Positions 33,183 through 40,959 of a stretch of 40,959 bases of DNA are shown here, piece after piece (the first letter of the stretch is position 1; the number at the start of each line of letters is the position of its first letter). Source of the DNA: DATLBY01 sp035526665 (GTDB lineage Bacteria > Acidobacteriota > Terriglobia > Bryobacterales > Bryobacteraceae). Under the pieces are notes generated by a model. It was not told where the DNA came from and ran no database searches. It was given only the letters and a program-made list of their open reading frames with translations. The translations under genes were made by a program, and so were the position numbers. Location: assembly GCA_035526665.1 (NCBI GenBank), contig DATLBY010000067.1, forward strand, positions 1 through 40,959, read 5' to 3'.

Positions 33183-34238
33183 TTATCGAAACTCTTCCTG
33201 CAAGCGCTCCAACTCGCTGGCCCCGGGGCAGAGCTTTTCGTAAGCCAATTTCGAGAGCGGAGTCTCCGACGTTTGATTCATCTCATGCAGATTGGCCACC
33301 GTCTCGTCTAGAAACAACAATCCTGTCACGACCTCGCCTTTTGTCTGCTGGCCGTGCAGGTATTCAAAGACCGCTCGCCGGTTACGTGGATCGTAGCCGG
33401 CGGGAACCGCCCTGAAGCGCACTACTGAGCCGTCGTGCATCGTTACATTCGTTGCGCCGACCCGTTCGATATTAGCCAAAATCTCGCTGGCTGGCGGAAC
33501 GAAATCCGTCTCCGTTGCCTTCAGTTGGTGCTTCCGCGTATGCAGGTAGCTCTTGGTCGATCCCATATGATCATTGAAGGTCACGCAAGGCGAGATAACG
33601 TCCACCAGCGCGAACCCGCGATGGGCGACCGCAGCCTTCAATATCGGGATTAGCTGTTCCTTATCTCCGGAGAAGCTCCTTGCTACGAAGGTGGCTCCAA
33701 TGCTGAGTGCCAGCATCACGGGATCGATCGGCGCCATTCGATTTGGCTCGCCGCGCTTGCTCTTCGATCCGACATCGGCAGAGGCCGAGAACTGGCCCTT
33801 GGTAAGTCCGTAAACTCCGTTGTTCTCGATGAGGTAGACGAGCCTTACATTCCGCCGGATTGCGTGGCACAGATGGCCTAATCCGATAGAAAGCGAGTCG
33901 CCGTCACCGGAAATCCCGATGTAGACCAGGTCCCGGTTCGCCGCGTTCGCCCCGGTGGCTATCGGTGGCATGCGTCCGTGCGCCGAGTTGAATCCGTGCG
34001 CGCCGCTTACGAAGTACGTTGGAGTTTTCGAGGAACACCCGATCCCGCTCAACTTCGCAATCATATGGGGAGGTGTAGCCAGTTCCCATAGCGCGCGAAC
34101 GATTGCCGCTGTGATCGAGTCGTGCCCGCATCCGGCGCATAATGTCGACATCGCCCCCTCGTAGTCACGGATGGTCAGCCCAAGCTCGTTGCGCTGGAGG
34201 CTGGGATGTGTGGCGGTGGGCTTTGCGATCGATGGCAT
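33183..34238 (-). CDS. korB: 2-oxoglutarate:ferredoxin oxidoreductase, beta subunit
   Basis: A 351-aa subunit that binds thiamine diphosphate and the iron-sulfur cluster of a 2-oxoacid:ferredoxin oxidoreductase, which converts 2-oxoglutarate and CoA to succinyl-CoA with reduced ferredoxin (or the reverse). Motifs are CAGCGH (34-39), GIGCSS (66-71), HGR (87-89), the TPP-binding GDGDSLSIG (111-119) and NNGVYGLTKGQ (139-149). It lies 2 bp downstream of korA and is the last gene of the operon. The size and motifs fit the KorA/KorB type rather than four-subunit Por, but the 2-oxoacid substrate is inferred. Confidence 0.93.
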   Translation of the reverse strand: MPSIAKPTATHPSLQRNELGLTIRDYEGAMSTLCAGCGHDSITAAIVRALWELATPPHMIAKLSGIGCSSKTPTYFVSGAHGFNSAHGRMPPIATGANAANRDLVYIGISGDGDSLSIGLGHLCHAIRRNVRLVYLIENNGVYGLTKGQFSASADVGSKSKRGEPNRMAPIDPVMLALSIGATFVARSFSGDKEQLIPILKAAVAHRGFALVDVISPCVTFNDHMGSTKSYLHTRKHQLKATETDFVPPASEILANIERVGATNVTMHDGSVVRFRAVPAGYDPRNRRAVFEYLHGQQTKGEVVTGLLFLDETVANLHEMNQTSETPLSKLAYEKLCPGASELERLQEEFR

Positions 34239-34240
34239 GA

Positions 34241-36130
34241 TTACTCCTCTATTGGCACCTGTACCTCGGGCGCATCGGAGACCTTGACATTCGACGGTGG
34301 AATGCGGCCGTTCACCGATGGATTCGCCTCGCGCAGCGCGCGCATGATTCCCTCCACCACGTGCCGGGCGCTGAGGGGGAATCCGCCATAGTTCAGCACA
34401 GACCTCAGTTTCTCCTTTGGCACTTGCGTCTCCAGGGTAAGCAGCGCGCGGAGCTGTGCGTCGCGGTTCTGTTCAATGACGACACATAGATCATGCCGGT
34501 CCAGGAATGTCCGCACATTTTCATCGAATGGGAAGCCCCGGACTCGCATCGAGTCAGCGATAATTCCACGCTCGGCCAGCAGCTCCAGCCCTTCGCGCAC
34601 CGCCGGATCGCAGCCGCCCAGCGTCACCACGCCAAGACACGCGCCCGGCCGTGTGCGGATTTCGGGGAGTGGTATAAACCGTGCTGCCGCCGTGTGTTTC
34701 AGCAGCAGCCGGTCCATCACTTCCTGATATTCGTCCGGCGTCTCCGTGTAGCTTCCGAACTTGTTGTGTCCGGACCCGCGGGTAAAAAAAGCTCCTCTCG
34801 GATGCACACCGGGAAGCGTGCGTGGCGCCACATAGGTTTCGTCCTCGTTCAGATAGCGATGGAACTTCGGGATCTTTTCGAGGTCCTCCGCGCTCAGTAC
34901 GCGGCCTCGATCGGGCCGATAGGAATCGGACCAACTGAGGCGGGGCACAACCCAATCGTTCATTCCAATATCGAGATCCGAAAGCAGGAAGACCGGTGTT
35001 TGGAATTGTTCCGCGAGGTCGAATGCCTTCACGGCAAACTCGAAGCATTCTGCCGGATTCGCAGGAAACAACAGCAGATGTTTGGTGTCGCCGTGGGATG
35101 CATAGGCGCACTCCATCAGATCGCCCTGTTGCGTTCGTGTCGGCATGCCGGTGGAAGGGCCTACGCGCTCGATGTCGATCACCACCGCCGGAATTTCCGC
35201 ATAGTAGGCCAATCCGAGCAACTCGTTCATCAGCGAGATTCCCGGGCCGGAGGTGGAAGTGAAGGCGCGCGCACCGTTCCAGCCGGCGCCGATCACCATT
35301 CCGATGGCAGCCAACTCGTCCTCCGCCTGAATGATGAGGTAGTTGTTCTTCCCCGTGTCCGGGTCGCGGCGATACTTTTCACATAAAGTCTTGAAGGCAT
35401 CCATTACCGAAGTGGAAGGCGTAATCGGATACCATGCCGCCACCGTTGCACCCGCATAGAGGCACCCAAGTGCAGTCGCCGTGTTTCCGTCAATCAGTAT
35501 CTTGTTTCCGTTGGCGTCCATCTTTTCCAGATGAAAAGGGAGCGGACAGTCAAAGTGCTTACTCGTGTATTCGTAGCCGAGCCGGAGCGCGCGATGGTTG
35601 GATTCAGCTAGCGACTTCTTGCCTGAATACTTATCGTCGAGCAAGCCCTCGACGATCTTGAGGTCGATCGAGAGCATCGCCACAAGCGATCCCGCATACG
35701 CGATGTTCTTCATCAGGATCCGCTCGCGCGGGTCCTCGAAGTGTTCGTTGCACATCTTCGCCAGCGGCACTCCCAGATAGGTGACGTCGTCGCGTACCAG
35801 AGAGGGCTCCAGCGGCCAGGAGGAGTCGTAGAGCACAACGCCGCCCTGCCGCACCTCGTGGACGTCATGCGCATATGTTTGCGCGTTCATAGCCACGATT
35901 AAGTCGTAGTCGAGCGCGCGGGCGGTGTGGCCGGACTTGTTGACGCGGATTTCGTACCAGGTTGGAAGGCCCTGGATGTTCGACGGGAAAAGGTTCTTGC
36001 CGGAAACGGGGATACCCATGCGAAACATGGACTGCATCAGAAGGCTGTTCGCGCTTGCCGATCCGGTTCCGTTCACATTGGCCAGTTTGATGGCGAAATT
36101 ATTTATGCGGTTTGTGACAATGTTTTGCAC
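34241..36130 (-). CDS. korA: 2-oxoglutarate:ferredoxin oxidoreductase, fused gamma-alpha subunit
   Basis: A 629-aa subunit. The N-terminal gamma-type domain (about 1-190: NNFAIKLANVNGTGSASAN, IPVSGKNLFPSNIQGLPTWY) is fused to the pyrimidine-binding alpha domain (about 220-600: GNTATALGCLYAGATVAAWY and then AFTSTSGPGISLMNE), with a transketolase-like C-terminal part. The start is GTG at 36130 with AGGAA 7 nt upstream, which makes it overlap the upstream flavoprotein gene by 28 bp. An ATG at 36208 lies deeper inside that gene and is unlikely. It forms the catalytic complex with KorB. Confidence 0.93.
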   Translation of the reverse strand: MQNIVTNRINNFAIKLANVNGTGSASANSLLMQSMFRMGIPVSGKNLFPSNIQGLPTWYEIRVNKSGHTARALDYDLIVAMNAQTYAHDVHEVRQGGVVLYDSSWPLEPSLVRDDVTYLGVPLAKMCNEHFEDPRERILMKNIAYAGSLVAMLSIDLKIVEGLLDDKYSGKKSLAESNHRALRLGYEYTSKHFDCPLPFHLEKMDANGNKILIDGNTATALGCLYAGATVAAWYPITPSTSVMDAFKTLCEKYRRDPDTGKNNYLIIQAEDELAAIGMVIGAGWNGARAFTSTSGPGISLMNELLGLAYYAEIPAVVIDIERVGPSTGMPTRTQQGDLMECAYASHGDTKHLLLFPANPAECFEFAVKAFDLAEQFQTPVFLLSDLDIGMNDWVVPRLSWSDSYRPDRGRVLSAEDLEKIPKFHRYLNEDETYVAPRTLPGVHPRGAFFTRGSGHNKFGSYTETPDEYQEVMDRLLLKHTAAARFIPLPEIRTRPGACLGVVTLGGCDPAVREGLELLAERGIIADSMRVRGFPFDENVRTFLDRHDLCVVIEQNRDAQLRALLTLETQVPKEKLRSVLNYGGFPLSARHVVEGIMRALREANPSVNGRIPPSNVKVSDAPEVQVPIEE

Positions 36131-37917
36131 GCGGCTGTTCCTGCGTAAGGAATGAGGAGCTCGAATTGTTGCATATCCCAGGCTGCCGTGGGACAGCGTT
36201 CCGCGCATAATCCGCAGTGAACGCAGACATCCTCGTCCTTGACCATAAGCCGCGCGGTATGCGGCAACGGCGCCGAAAGGTAGACATCCTGTTCCAGGTT
36301 GATGGCAGGCGCTGTGAGGCGCGCGCGAAGACCGGCTTCATCGCCATCCGCCGCGATAGTCAGGCACTGAAGGGGGCAGACGTCGATGCATGCGTCGCAT
36401 TCGATACACCGGGGCGCCGCGAAAACGGTCTGGATATCGCAATTCAGACAGCGCTGCACTTCCCGCGCTGTCTGCTCCGCGTCGAAACCGAGCTCCACCT
36501 CGATGTCGAGCTGCCGGAATCGCTGTGTCAGCTCCACATGGGTCATCTTCTGGCGATGCGCGGGATTGTAGTCGTTGTGATAACTCCATTCGCTGATGCC
36601 CATCTTCCGGCTGATCAGATTCATGCCCTGGGGCAGGCGATCGGTCACCGGTATCCGCTGGCAGTAGTTGTGGATGGAGATAGCCGCCTGGTGCCCGTGC
36701 TCCACCGCCCAGATGATGTTTTTGGGCCCGAATGCCGCATCGCCGCCGAAGAAGATTCCTGGCCGCGAGGACTCCATGGTCCGTTCATCCACAAGCGGAA
36801 CATCGAACTTATCGAACTGAATACCGATGTCGCGTTCGACCCAGGGGAATGCATTCTCCTGTCCGATTGCGAGAATCACGTCGTCCGCCGGAAGAATGAC
36901 GCTATCAATGGAGCGGGAGTTTTTGGCTTCAGCATCCCATTCGAGACGTTCAAATTCTATTCCCGTGAGCCGGCCGTTCTCGATGACGAAACGTTTCGGC
37001 GCGTGGTTGATTACAATCTCGACGCCTTCCTCCTCGGAGTCTTCGAGCTCCCACGAAGAAGCCTTGAAGAAGGCCCGCGGCCGGCGAGCCATCACCTTGA
37101 TGTCTTTCCCTCCGAGTCTCCGCGATGATCGACAGCAGTCCATGGCTGTGTTTCCAACACCGATGATCAGCACGCGCTCGCCGATGGAATGAATGTGGCC
37201 GAAGGCGATTGATTCCAGCCAGTCGATGCCGATGTGGATCCGGTCGGTTTCCTGCCGTCCGGGAAGGTTGAGTTCCTTGCCGCGAGGGGCGCCGCTACCT
37301 ACGAAAATGGCATGGAAGCCCTCTTCCAGCAGGGCCTTCATACTGCCGATGGGCGTGCCGTAGCGAATATCGACGCCCATGTTGAGAATAATCGCGACCT
37401 CTTCATCCAGCACGCGCTCCGGCAGGCGAAACGCGGGAATGTTGGAACGCATCAGCCCGCCCGGTTTCTCCAGCTTTTCGAACATCACGATCTCATAGCC
37501 CAGGGGCAGCAGATCGTTCGCTACTGCAAGGGATGCGGGCCCCGCACCGATGCAGGCGATGCGCTTGCCGTTCTTTTTCCGCGGAATATCCGGAAGCAGG
37601 TGCGCAATCTCGCCGCGGTGGTCGGCCGCCACGCGCTTCAAACGGCAAATTGCCACCGGCTTGCCATCCACACGCTGGCGCCGGCACGCGGGTTCACATG
37701 GGCGATCACACGTTCGCCCCAGAATCGCCGGAAAAATGTTCGATTCCCGGTTGAGCATATACGCATCCGTATAACGTCCCTGCGCGATGAGCCGGATATA
37801 TTCCGGCACATTGGTGTGTGCCGGACAGGCCCACTGGCAGTCCACCACCTTGTGGAAGTAATTCGGATTGCGAACGTCTGTAGGTCGCATGGATGTGAAC
37901 CATGAACGCACGGTCAT
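36103..37917 (-). CDS. GltD-like NAD(P)H:ferredoxin-type flavoprotein with extra 4Fe-4S domain
   Basis: A 604-aa cytoplasmic iron-sulfur flavoprotein. The N-terminal Fer4_20 domain has cysteines 27, 31, 70, 74, 78 and 91. An FAD Rossmann fold follows (CIGAGPASLA from 122), then an NAD(P)H fold (LIIGVGNTAMD from 250) and FAD-closing GIFFGGDAAFGP (387-398). A C-terminal ferredoxin-like module has cysteines 490, 493, 504, 507, 510 and 514, then 565, 568, 571 and 575. GltD relatives pass electrons between NAD(P)H and iron-sulfur partners. Being first in an operon with korA and korB, it is likely the reductase that exchanges their electrons with NAD(P). Bifurcation is possible but unproven. Confidence 0.9.
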   Translation of the reverse strand: MTVRSWFTSMRPTDVRNPNYFHKVVDCQWACPAHTNVPEYIRLIAQGRYTDAYMLNRESNIFPAILGRTCDRPCEPACRRQRVDGKPVAICRLKRVAADHRGEIAHLLPDIPRKKNGKRIACIGAGPASLAVANDLLPLGYEIVMFEKLEKPGGLMRSNIPAFRLPERVLDEEVAIILNMGVDIRYGTPIGSMKALLEEGFHAIFVGSGAPRGKELNLPGRQETDRIHIGIDWLESIAFGHIHSIGERVLIIGVGNTAMDCCRSSRRLGGKDIKVMARRPRAFFKASSWELEDSEEEGVEIVINHAPKRFVIENGRLTGIEFERLEWDAEAKNSRSIDSVILPADDVILAIGQENAFPWVERDIGIQFDKFDVPLVDERTMESSRPGIFFGGDAAFGPKNIIWAVEHGHQAAISIHNYCQRIPVTDRLPQGMNLISRKMGISEWSYHNDYNPAHRQKMTHVELTQRFRQLDIEVELGFDAEQTAREVQRCLNCDIQTVFAAPRCIECDACIDVCPLQCLTIAADGDEAGLRARLTAPAINLEQDVYLSAPLPHTARLMVKDEDVCVHCGLCAERCPTAAWDMQQFELLIPYAGTAACKTLSQTA

Positions 37918-38057
37918 GCCCTGCTCGCACAGGACACCAAATTAGCTCGCGCCTATTGTACAACCGCAACGCGACGGATGGGAGCGGCCGGATCGGAATC
38001 GGACCCGTGGCGTCAATCCGTAAATAAATGTATGATCTCTTTTTAAATATCGACCTT
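37918..38057. promoter_or_regulatory. Divergent control region between the Kor operon and pntAA
   Basis: 140 bp separate two divergent redox units. On the plus strand a TATGAT at 38031-38036 could be the pntAA -10 box, but the -35 is poor. TACAAT-like boxes occur on the minus strand without good -35 partners. The shared region would allow co-regulation; no clear operator was seen. Confidence 0.35.
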
Positions 38058-39248
38058 ATGGCCATTACGGTTGGGATCCCACGGGAAACCTTTCCAGGCG
38101 AGCGACGGGTTGCAATCACCCCGCGTGCCTGTCAGGCACTCCAGAAGTTTGGTGTCGAGCAAATCGTTGAACATTTGGCCGGAGTCCAGGCTGGATTCCC
38201 CGACGAGAACTACGTCGAAAGCGGAGCCCGCATGGCACGCCGCGCCGATCTTTTTGCGCAAGCTGACATCATTATCCAGGCGCGATGCCTGGGCGCCAAC
38301 CCCGATGAGGGTCGTGCGGATTTAACGCTATTCCGTCCCGGCCAGTTGCTCGTGGGATTTGGGGAGCCGCTGACGGCTGCGCAAGAGGCTACAGAATTGG
38401 CTGCTACCGGCGTGTCGTTTCTGGCGATGGAACTGATACCCCGGATCACGCGCGCGCAAAGCATGGATGCATTGTCCTCCATGGCGACCGTGGCCGGATA
38501 TGAGGCCGTCCTGCTGGCTGCCACAGCACTCCCGAAAATCTTTCCCATGATGATGACCGCGGCCGGAACTATCACACCCGCCAAAGTGTTCGTTCTCGGA
38601 GCCGGAGTCGCCGGACTGCAAGCGATCGCTACTGCGCGCCGTCTCGGGGCGGTGGTCTCGGCCTACGATGTGCGTCCTGCCGTAAAGGAGCAGGTGGAAA
38701 GTATAGGCGCGAAGTTTGTCGTCTTGGACGTGGAAGACAGGGCTGCCGAAGATCGTGGGGGGTACGCCAAAGCCATGGACGAATCATTCTATCAGCGTCA
38801 GCGCGAACTGCTCACCAATATTCTCCGAAAGCAGGACGTAGTCATTACTACAGCAGCTGTCCCGGGACGCAAAGCTCCCGTATTGATCACGGCCGAAATG
38901 GCCGGTGCGATGACGCCAGGTTCGGTGATTGTCGATATAGCTGCCGAGCGCGGTGGTAATTGTGAACTCACCCGGCCCGGAGAGACCATCGTCAACCGTG
39001 GAGTCACCATTCTTGGACCTGTGAATCTCCCCTCCATGGCGCCCCGCGATGCCAGCCTGATGTATGCATCGAACATCACGGCCCTTCTTCGGCTCCTGAT
39101 TCAGGATGGCACACTCATGCTTAATCTGGAGGACGAAATCATCCGCGGAGCTCTTGTCACGCATGCACACAGAGTTGTACACCCGCGAGTATGCGAAATT
39201 CTCGGTCTATCGTCGGTCTCTTTCGACAAAAGGTTAGTTCAGTCATGA
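38058..39248 (+). CDS. pntAA: NAD(P) transhydrogenase subunit alpha, part 1
   Basis: A 396-aa soluble NAD(H)-binding domain I of the proton-translocating transhydrogenase. It starts MAITVGIPRE and contains RVAITP (17-22), RAQSMDALSS and the NAD-binding VLGAGVAGLQA. The split form (alpha as two genes) is common outside enterobacteria. ATG 38058 is preferred, since the open frame from 38028 adds only ten unrelated residues. No Shine-Dalgarno sequence is visible. The stop overlaps pntAB (ATGA). Confidence 0.95.
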   Translation: MAITVGIPRETFPGERRVAITPRACQALQKFGVEQIVEHLAGVQAGFPDENYVESGARMARRADLFAQADIIIQARCLGANPDEGRADLTLFRPGQLLVGFGEPLTAAQEATELAATGVSFLAMELIPRITRAQSMDALSSMATVAGYEAVLLAATALPKIFPMMMTAAGTITPAKVFVLGAGVAGLQAIATARRLGAVVSAYDVRPAVKEQVESIGAKFVVLDVEDRAAEDRGGYAKAMDESFYQRQRELLTNILRKQDVVITTAAVPGRKAPVLITAEMAGAMTPGSVIVDIAAERGGNCELTRPGETIVNRGVTILGPVNLPSMAPRDASLMYASNITALLRLLIQDGTLMLNLEDEIIRGALVTHAHRVVHPRVCEILGLSSVSFDKRLVQS

Positions 39249-39541
39249 AATCTTGGGAATTCGATTTATGGACCTTCATGCTCGCGGCGTTCTTGGGTTT
39301 TGAGTTGATCCGCCGCGTATCCCCTCTTCTACACACGCCGTTGATGTCTTTGACAAATGCCATTTCCGCAATTTCCGTGGTGGGCGCCATTCTGATCACC
39401 GGCGAACGCGAGGCCTCTACACTGAGCCGCACGCTTGGATTCATCGCCGTCCTGGCCGCCACCATCAATCTGGTGAGCGGCTACCTTATTACGGACCGCA
39501 TGCTGAGGATGTTCAAAAAGCGGGAGCCGGACAAGAAATGA
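39245..39541 (+). CDS. pntAB: NAD(P) transhydrogenase subunit alpha, part 2
   Basis: A 98-aa membrane subunit with three hydrophobic helices (LWTFMLAAFLGFELIRR, ISAISVVGAILITG, GFIAVLAATINLVSGYLI), the N-terminal part of domain II. It overlaps pntAA and pntB by four bases at each end, so all three genes are translated as one unit. Confidence 0.93.
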   Translation: MKSWEFDLWTFMLAAFLGFELIRRVSPLLHTPLMSLTNAISAISVVGAILITGEREASTLSRTLGFIAVLAATINLVSGYLITDRMLRMFKKREPDKK

Positions 39542-40914
39542 TGGAAAAGATTCTTCCGGCACTCTACATTCTTGCGGCTGCCGGATTCATTCTCGCCATC
39601 AAATGGATGAATTCGCCCGCCACGGCACGCCGCGGAGTATTCGTCGGCGAAGCCGGGATGCTTCTGGCGGTAGTAGGCACGCTGCTCCGTTATGAGGTGG
39701 TCGATTACCAGTGGATCTTCATCGCTTTCTTTCTCGGCTCGGCCATCGGACTTCCTCTCGCCTATCTCATGCCGATGACCGCTGTCCCGCAACGGACCGC
39801 CATCTCTCACGCATTCGGCGCGCTTGCTTCGGCATTGATCGGAACTGCTGAATATTATCGCCAAATGCCTCACGGCTTCACCATGGGCGCTCTGGTGCTT
39901 GAGATGCTGCTTGGTTTTCTCACTTTTACGGCCAGTCTGATGGCATTCGGAAAACTGCAGGAGTTGCTTCCCACTCGGCCGATTACCTACAAGGGACAGA
40001 ACTTCGTGAATCTAGGCCTGCTCGGGGTAGCCATCGTCAGCGGCGTTGCACTCATCATTTCTCCCGAGCAGAGCTGGCTGTTTCCAATCTTCGTATTGCT
40101 GTCCCTTGTATTCGGTATCCTCCTCATCATTCCTATCGGCGGCGCCGATATGCCCACCGTCATCGCGCTGCTGAACTCGTATGCGGGCCTTTCCGCCAGC
40201 GCCATGGGGTTTGCCCTCGACAATAAACTTCTCATCGTGGCCGGCGCGCTGGACGGCTCTTCCGGATTCATACTTGCGATCATCATGTGCCGGGCCATGA
40301 ACCGTTCGTTTTCGAATGTACTGTTCGGCGCTTTCGGGCAACTGCAGCCCACCGCGGGAAAGAGCATCGGACGTCCGGTGCGTTCGGCCACCCCGGAAGA
40401 TGCGGCGGAAATATTGGATGCCGCCCGCAGCGTGATTGTGATTCCCGGCTACGGCATGGCGGTAGCACAAGCCCAACATAAACTGCGAGAGTTGTTCGAC
40501 ATCCTTAGCCGGCGGGGTGTCGATGTTCGTTTCGCGATTCACCCAGTCGCTGGCCGCATGCCCGGACATATGAATGTATTGCTTGCCGAGGCGGATCTCC
40601 CTTATGACAAGTTGGTCGAGATGGACGAGATTAACGGGGAATTCGCCATGGCTGATGTTGCGTTGATCATCGGGGCAAATGACGTTGTCAATCCTGCCGC
40701 CCAAAATGATAAGAACAGCCCGATTGCCGGCATGCCAATTCTGGAAGCTTATAAAGCGCGGACCGTCATGGTGATCAAACGAAGCATGAATCCTGGTTTT
40801 GCTGGAATCGACAATGAGCTCTACTACATGCCGAATACGCTGATGCTATTCGGCGATGCAAAGGGATTCGTAGCCGGCATTGTGAAATCGCTTGGCGCAC
40901 TTGCGCGGGCCTGA
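39538..40914 (+). CDS. pntB: NAD(P) transhydrogenase subunit beta
   Basis: A 458-aa subunit. Membrane helices occupy 1-265, including GGADMPTVIALLNSYAGLSA (201-220), part of the proton channel. The NADP(H)-binding domain III runs 280-458 with IPGYGMAVAQAQ (302-313), HPVAGRMPGHMNVLLAEA and ANDVVNPAAQND. With PntAA/AB it uses the proton gradient to reduce NADP+ with NADH. Start ATG 39538, overlapping pntAB. Confidence 0.96.
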   Translation: MMEKILPALYILAAAGFILAIKWMNSPATARRGVFVGEAGMLLAVVGTLLRYEVVDYQWIFIAFFLGSAIGLPLAYLMPMTAVPQRTAISHAFGALASALIGTAEYYRQMPHGFTMGALVLEMLLGFLTFTASLMAFGKLQELLPTRPITYKGQNFVNLGLLGVAIVSGVALIISPEQSWLFPIFVLLSLVFGILLIIPIGGADMPTVIALLNSYAGLSASAMGFALDNKLLIVAGALDGSSGFILAIIMCRAMNRSFSNVLFGAFGQLQPTAGKSIGRPVRSATPEDAAEILDAARSVIVIPGYGMAVAQAQHKLRELFDILSRRGVDVRFAIHPVAGRMPGHMNVLLAEADLPYDKLVEMDEINGEFAMADVALIIGANDVVNPAAQNDKNSPIAGMPILEAYKARTVMVIKRSMNPGFAGIDNELYYMPNTLMLFGDAKGFVAGIVKSLGALARA

Positions 40915-40959
40915 TCGCGTGGTCTCGCTTCGGCTTGCCGAAGTGGCGCCGTGCTGAAA

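Noticed and set aside
1..40959. CRISPR arrays or insertion sequences
   Set aside because: No regularly spaced repeats, transposase genes or paired terminal inverted repeats were found by eye.

Overview
The window is a GC-rich bacterial chromosome segment with densely packed genes on both strands. Gene content suggests an Acidobacteriota member near Solibacter/Bryobacter: many secreted or Tat-type hypothetical proteins, the GPKTPEGK family, an EpsE-like polyprenyl glycosylphosphotransferase and frequent TTG/GTG starts. This placement comes from recognising families and was not checked by any search.

Left part (1-14.5 kb): acpP-fabF (fatty-acid synthesis, fabF cut by the window edge), a secreted TPR protein, and a two-gene unit of a secreted rhodanese and a polysaccharide-lyase-like protein. 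A rightward series follows: a glutamate/dicarboxylate symporter, TolC-type channel, membrane-fusion lipoprotein, RND pump and ABC exporter. Two small secreted hypothetical genes come next.

Middle (14.5-23.5 kb): a sugar transferase, a tRNA-Gly/tRNA-Thr pair with a clear promoter, then an accessory zone. This zone holds a doubly frameshifted ORF6N-domain gene, a truncated copy of the start of metB, a leftward two-gene cassette (a protein ending in a GrpE-like domain, then an NBD-only Hsp70-like ATPase), a Fic gene relic, a small ORF and a GPKTPEGK-family gene. It ends at intact metB. The two metB starts form a 95-bp direct repeat whose coding differences are all synonymous, so they flank about 5.1 kb of accessory DNA.

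Right part (23.5-41 kb): metB-acetyltransferase, a beta-barrel-like protein with an in-frame TGA after its signal peptide, a zinc-ribbon site-2 protease, a lipoprotein aldose 1-epimerase, a dienelactone hydrolase, a secreted esterase, a Tat-type PLP protein of the SelA/DgaE fold and a small zinc-ribbon protein. The last block is redox metabolism. A leftward operon encodes a GltD-like iron-sulfur flavoprotein with KorA and KorB (2-oxoacid:ferredoxin oxidoreductase), and it diverges from pntAA-pntAB-pntB (proton-translocating transhydrogenase). Together these could link 2-oxoacid oxidation, ferredoxin, NAD(P)H and the proton gradient.

The best candidate for an undescribed system is the Hsp70-like/GrpE-like cassette at 18651-21908.
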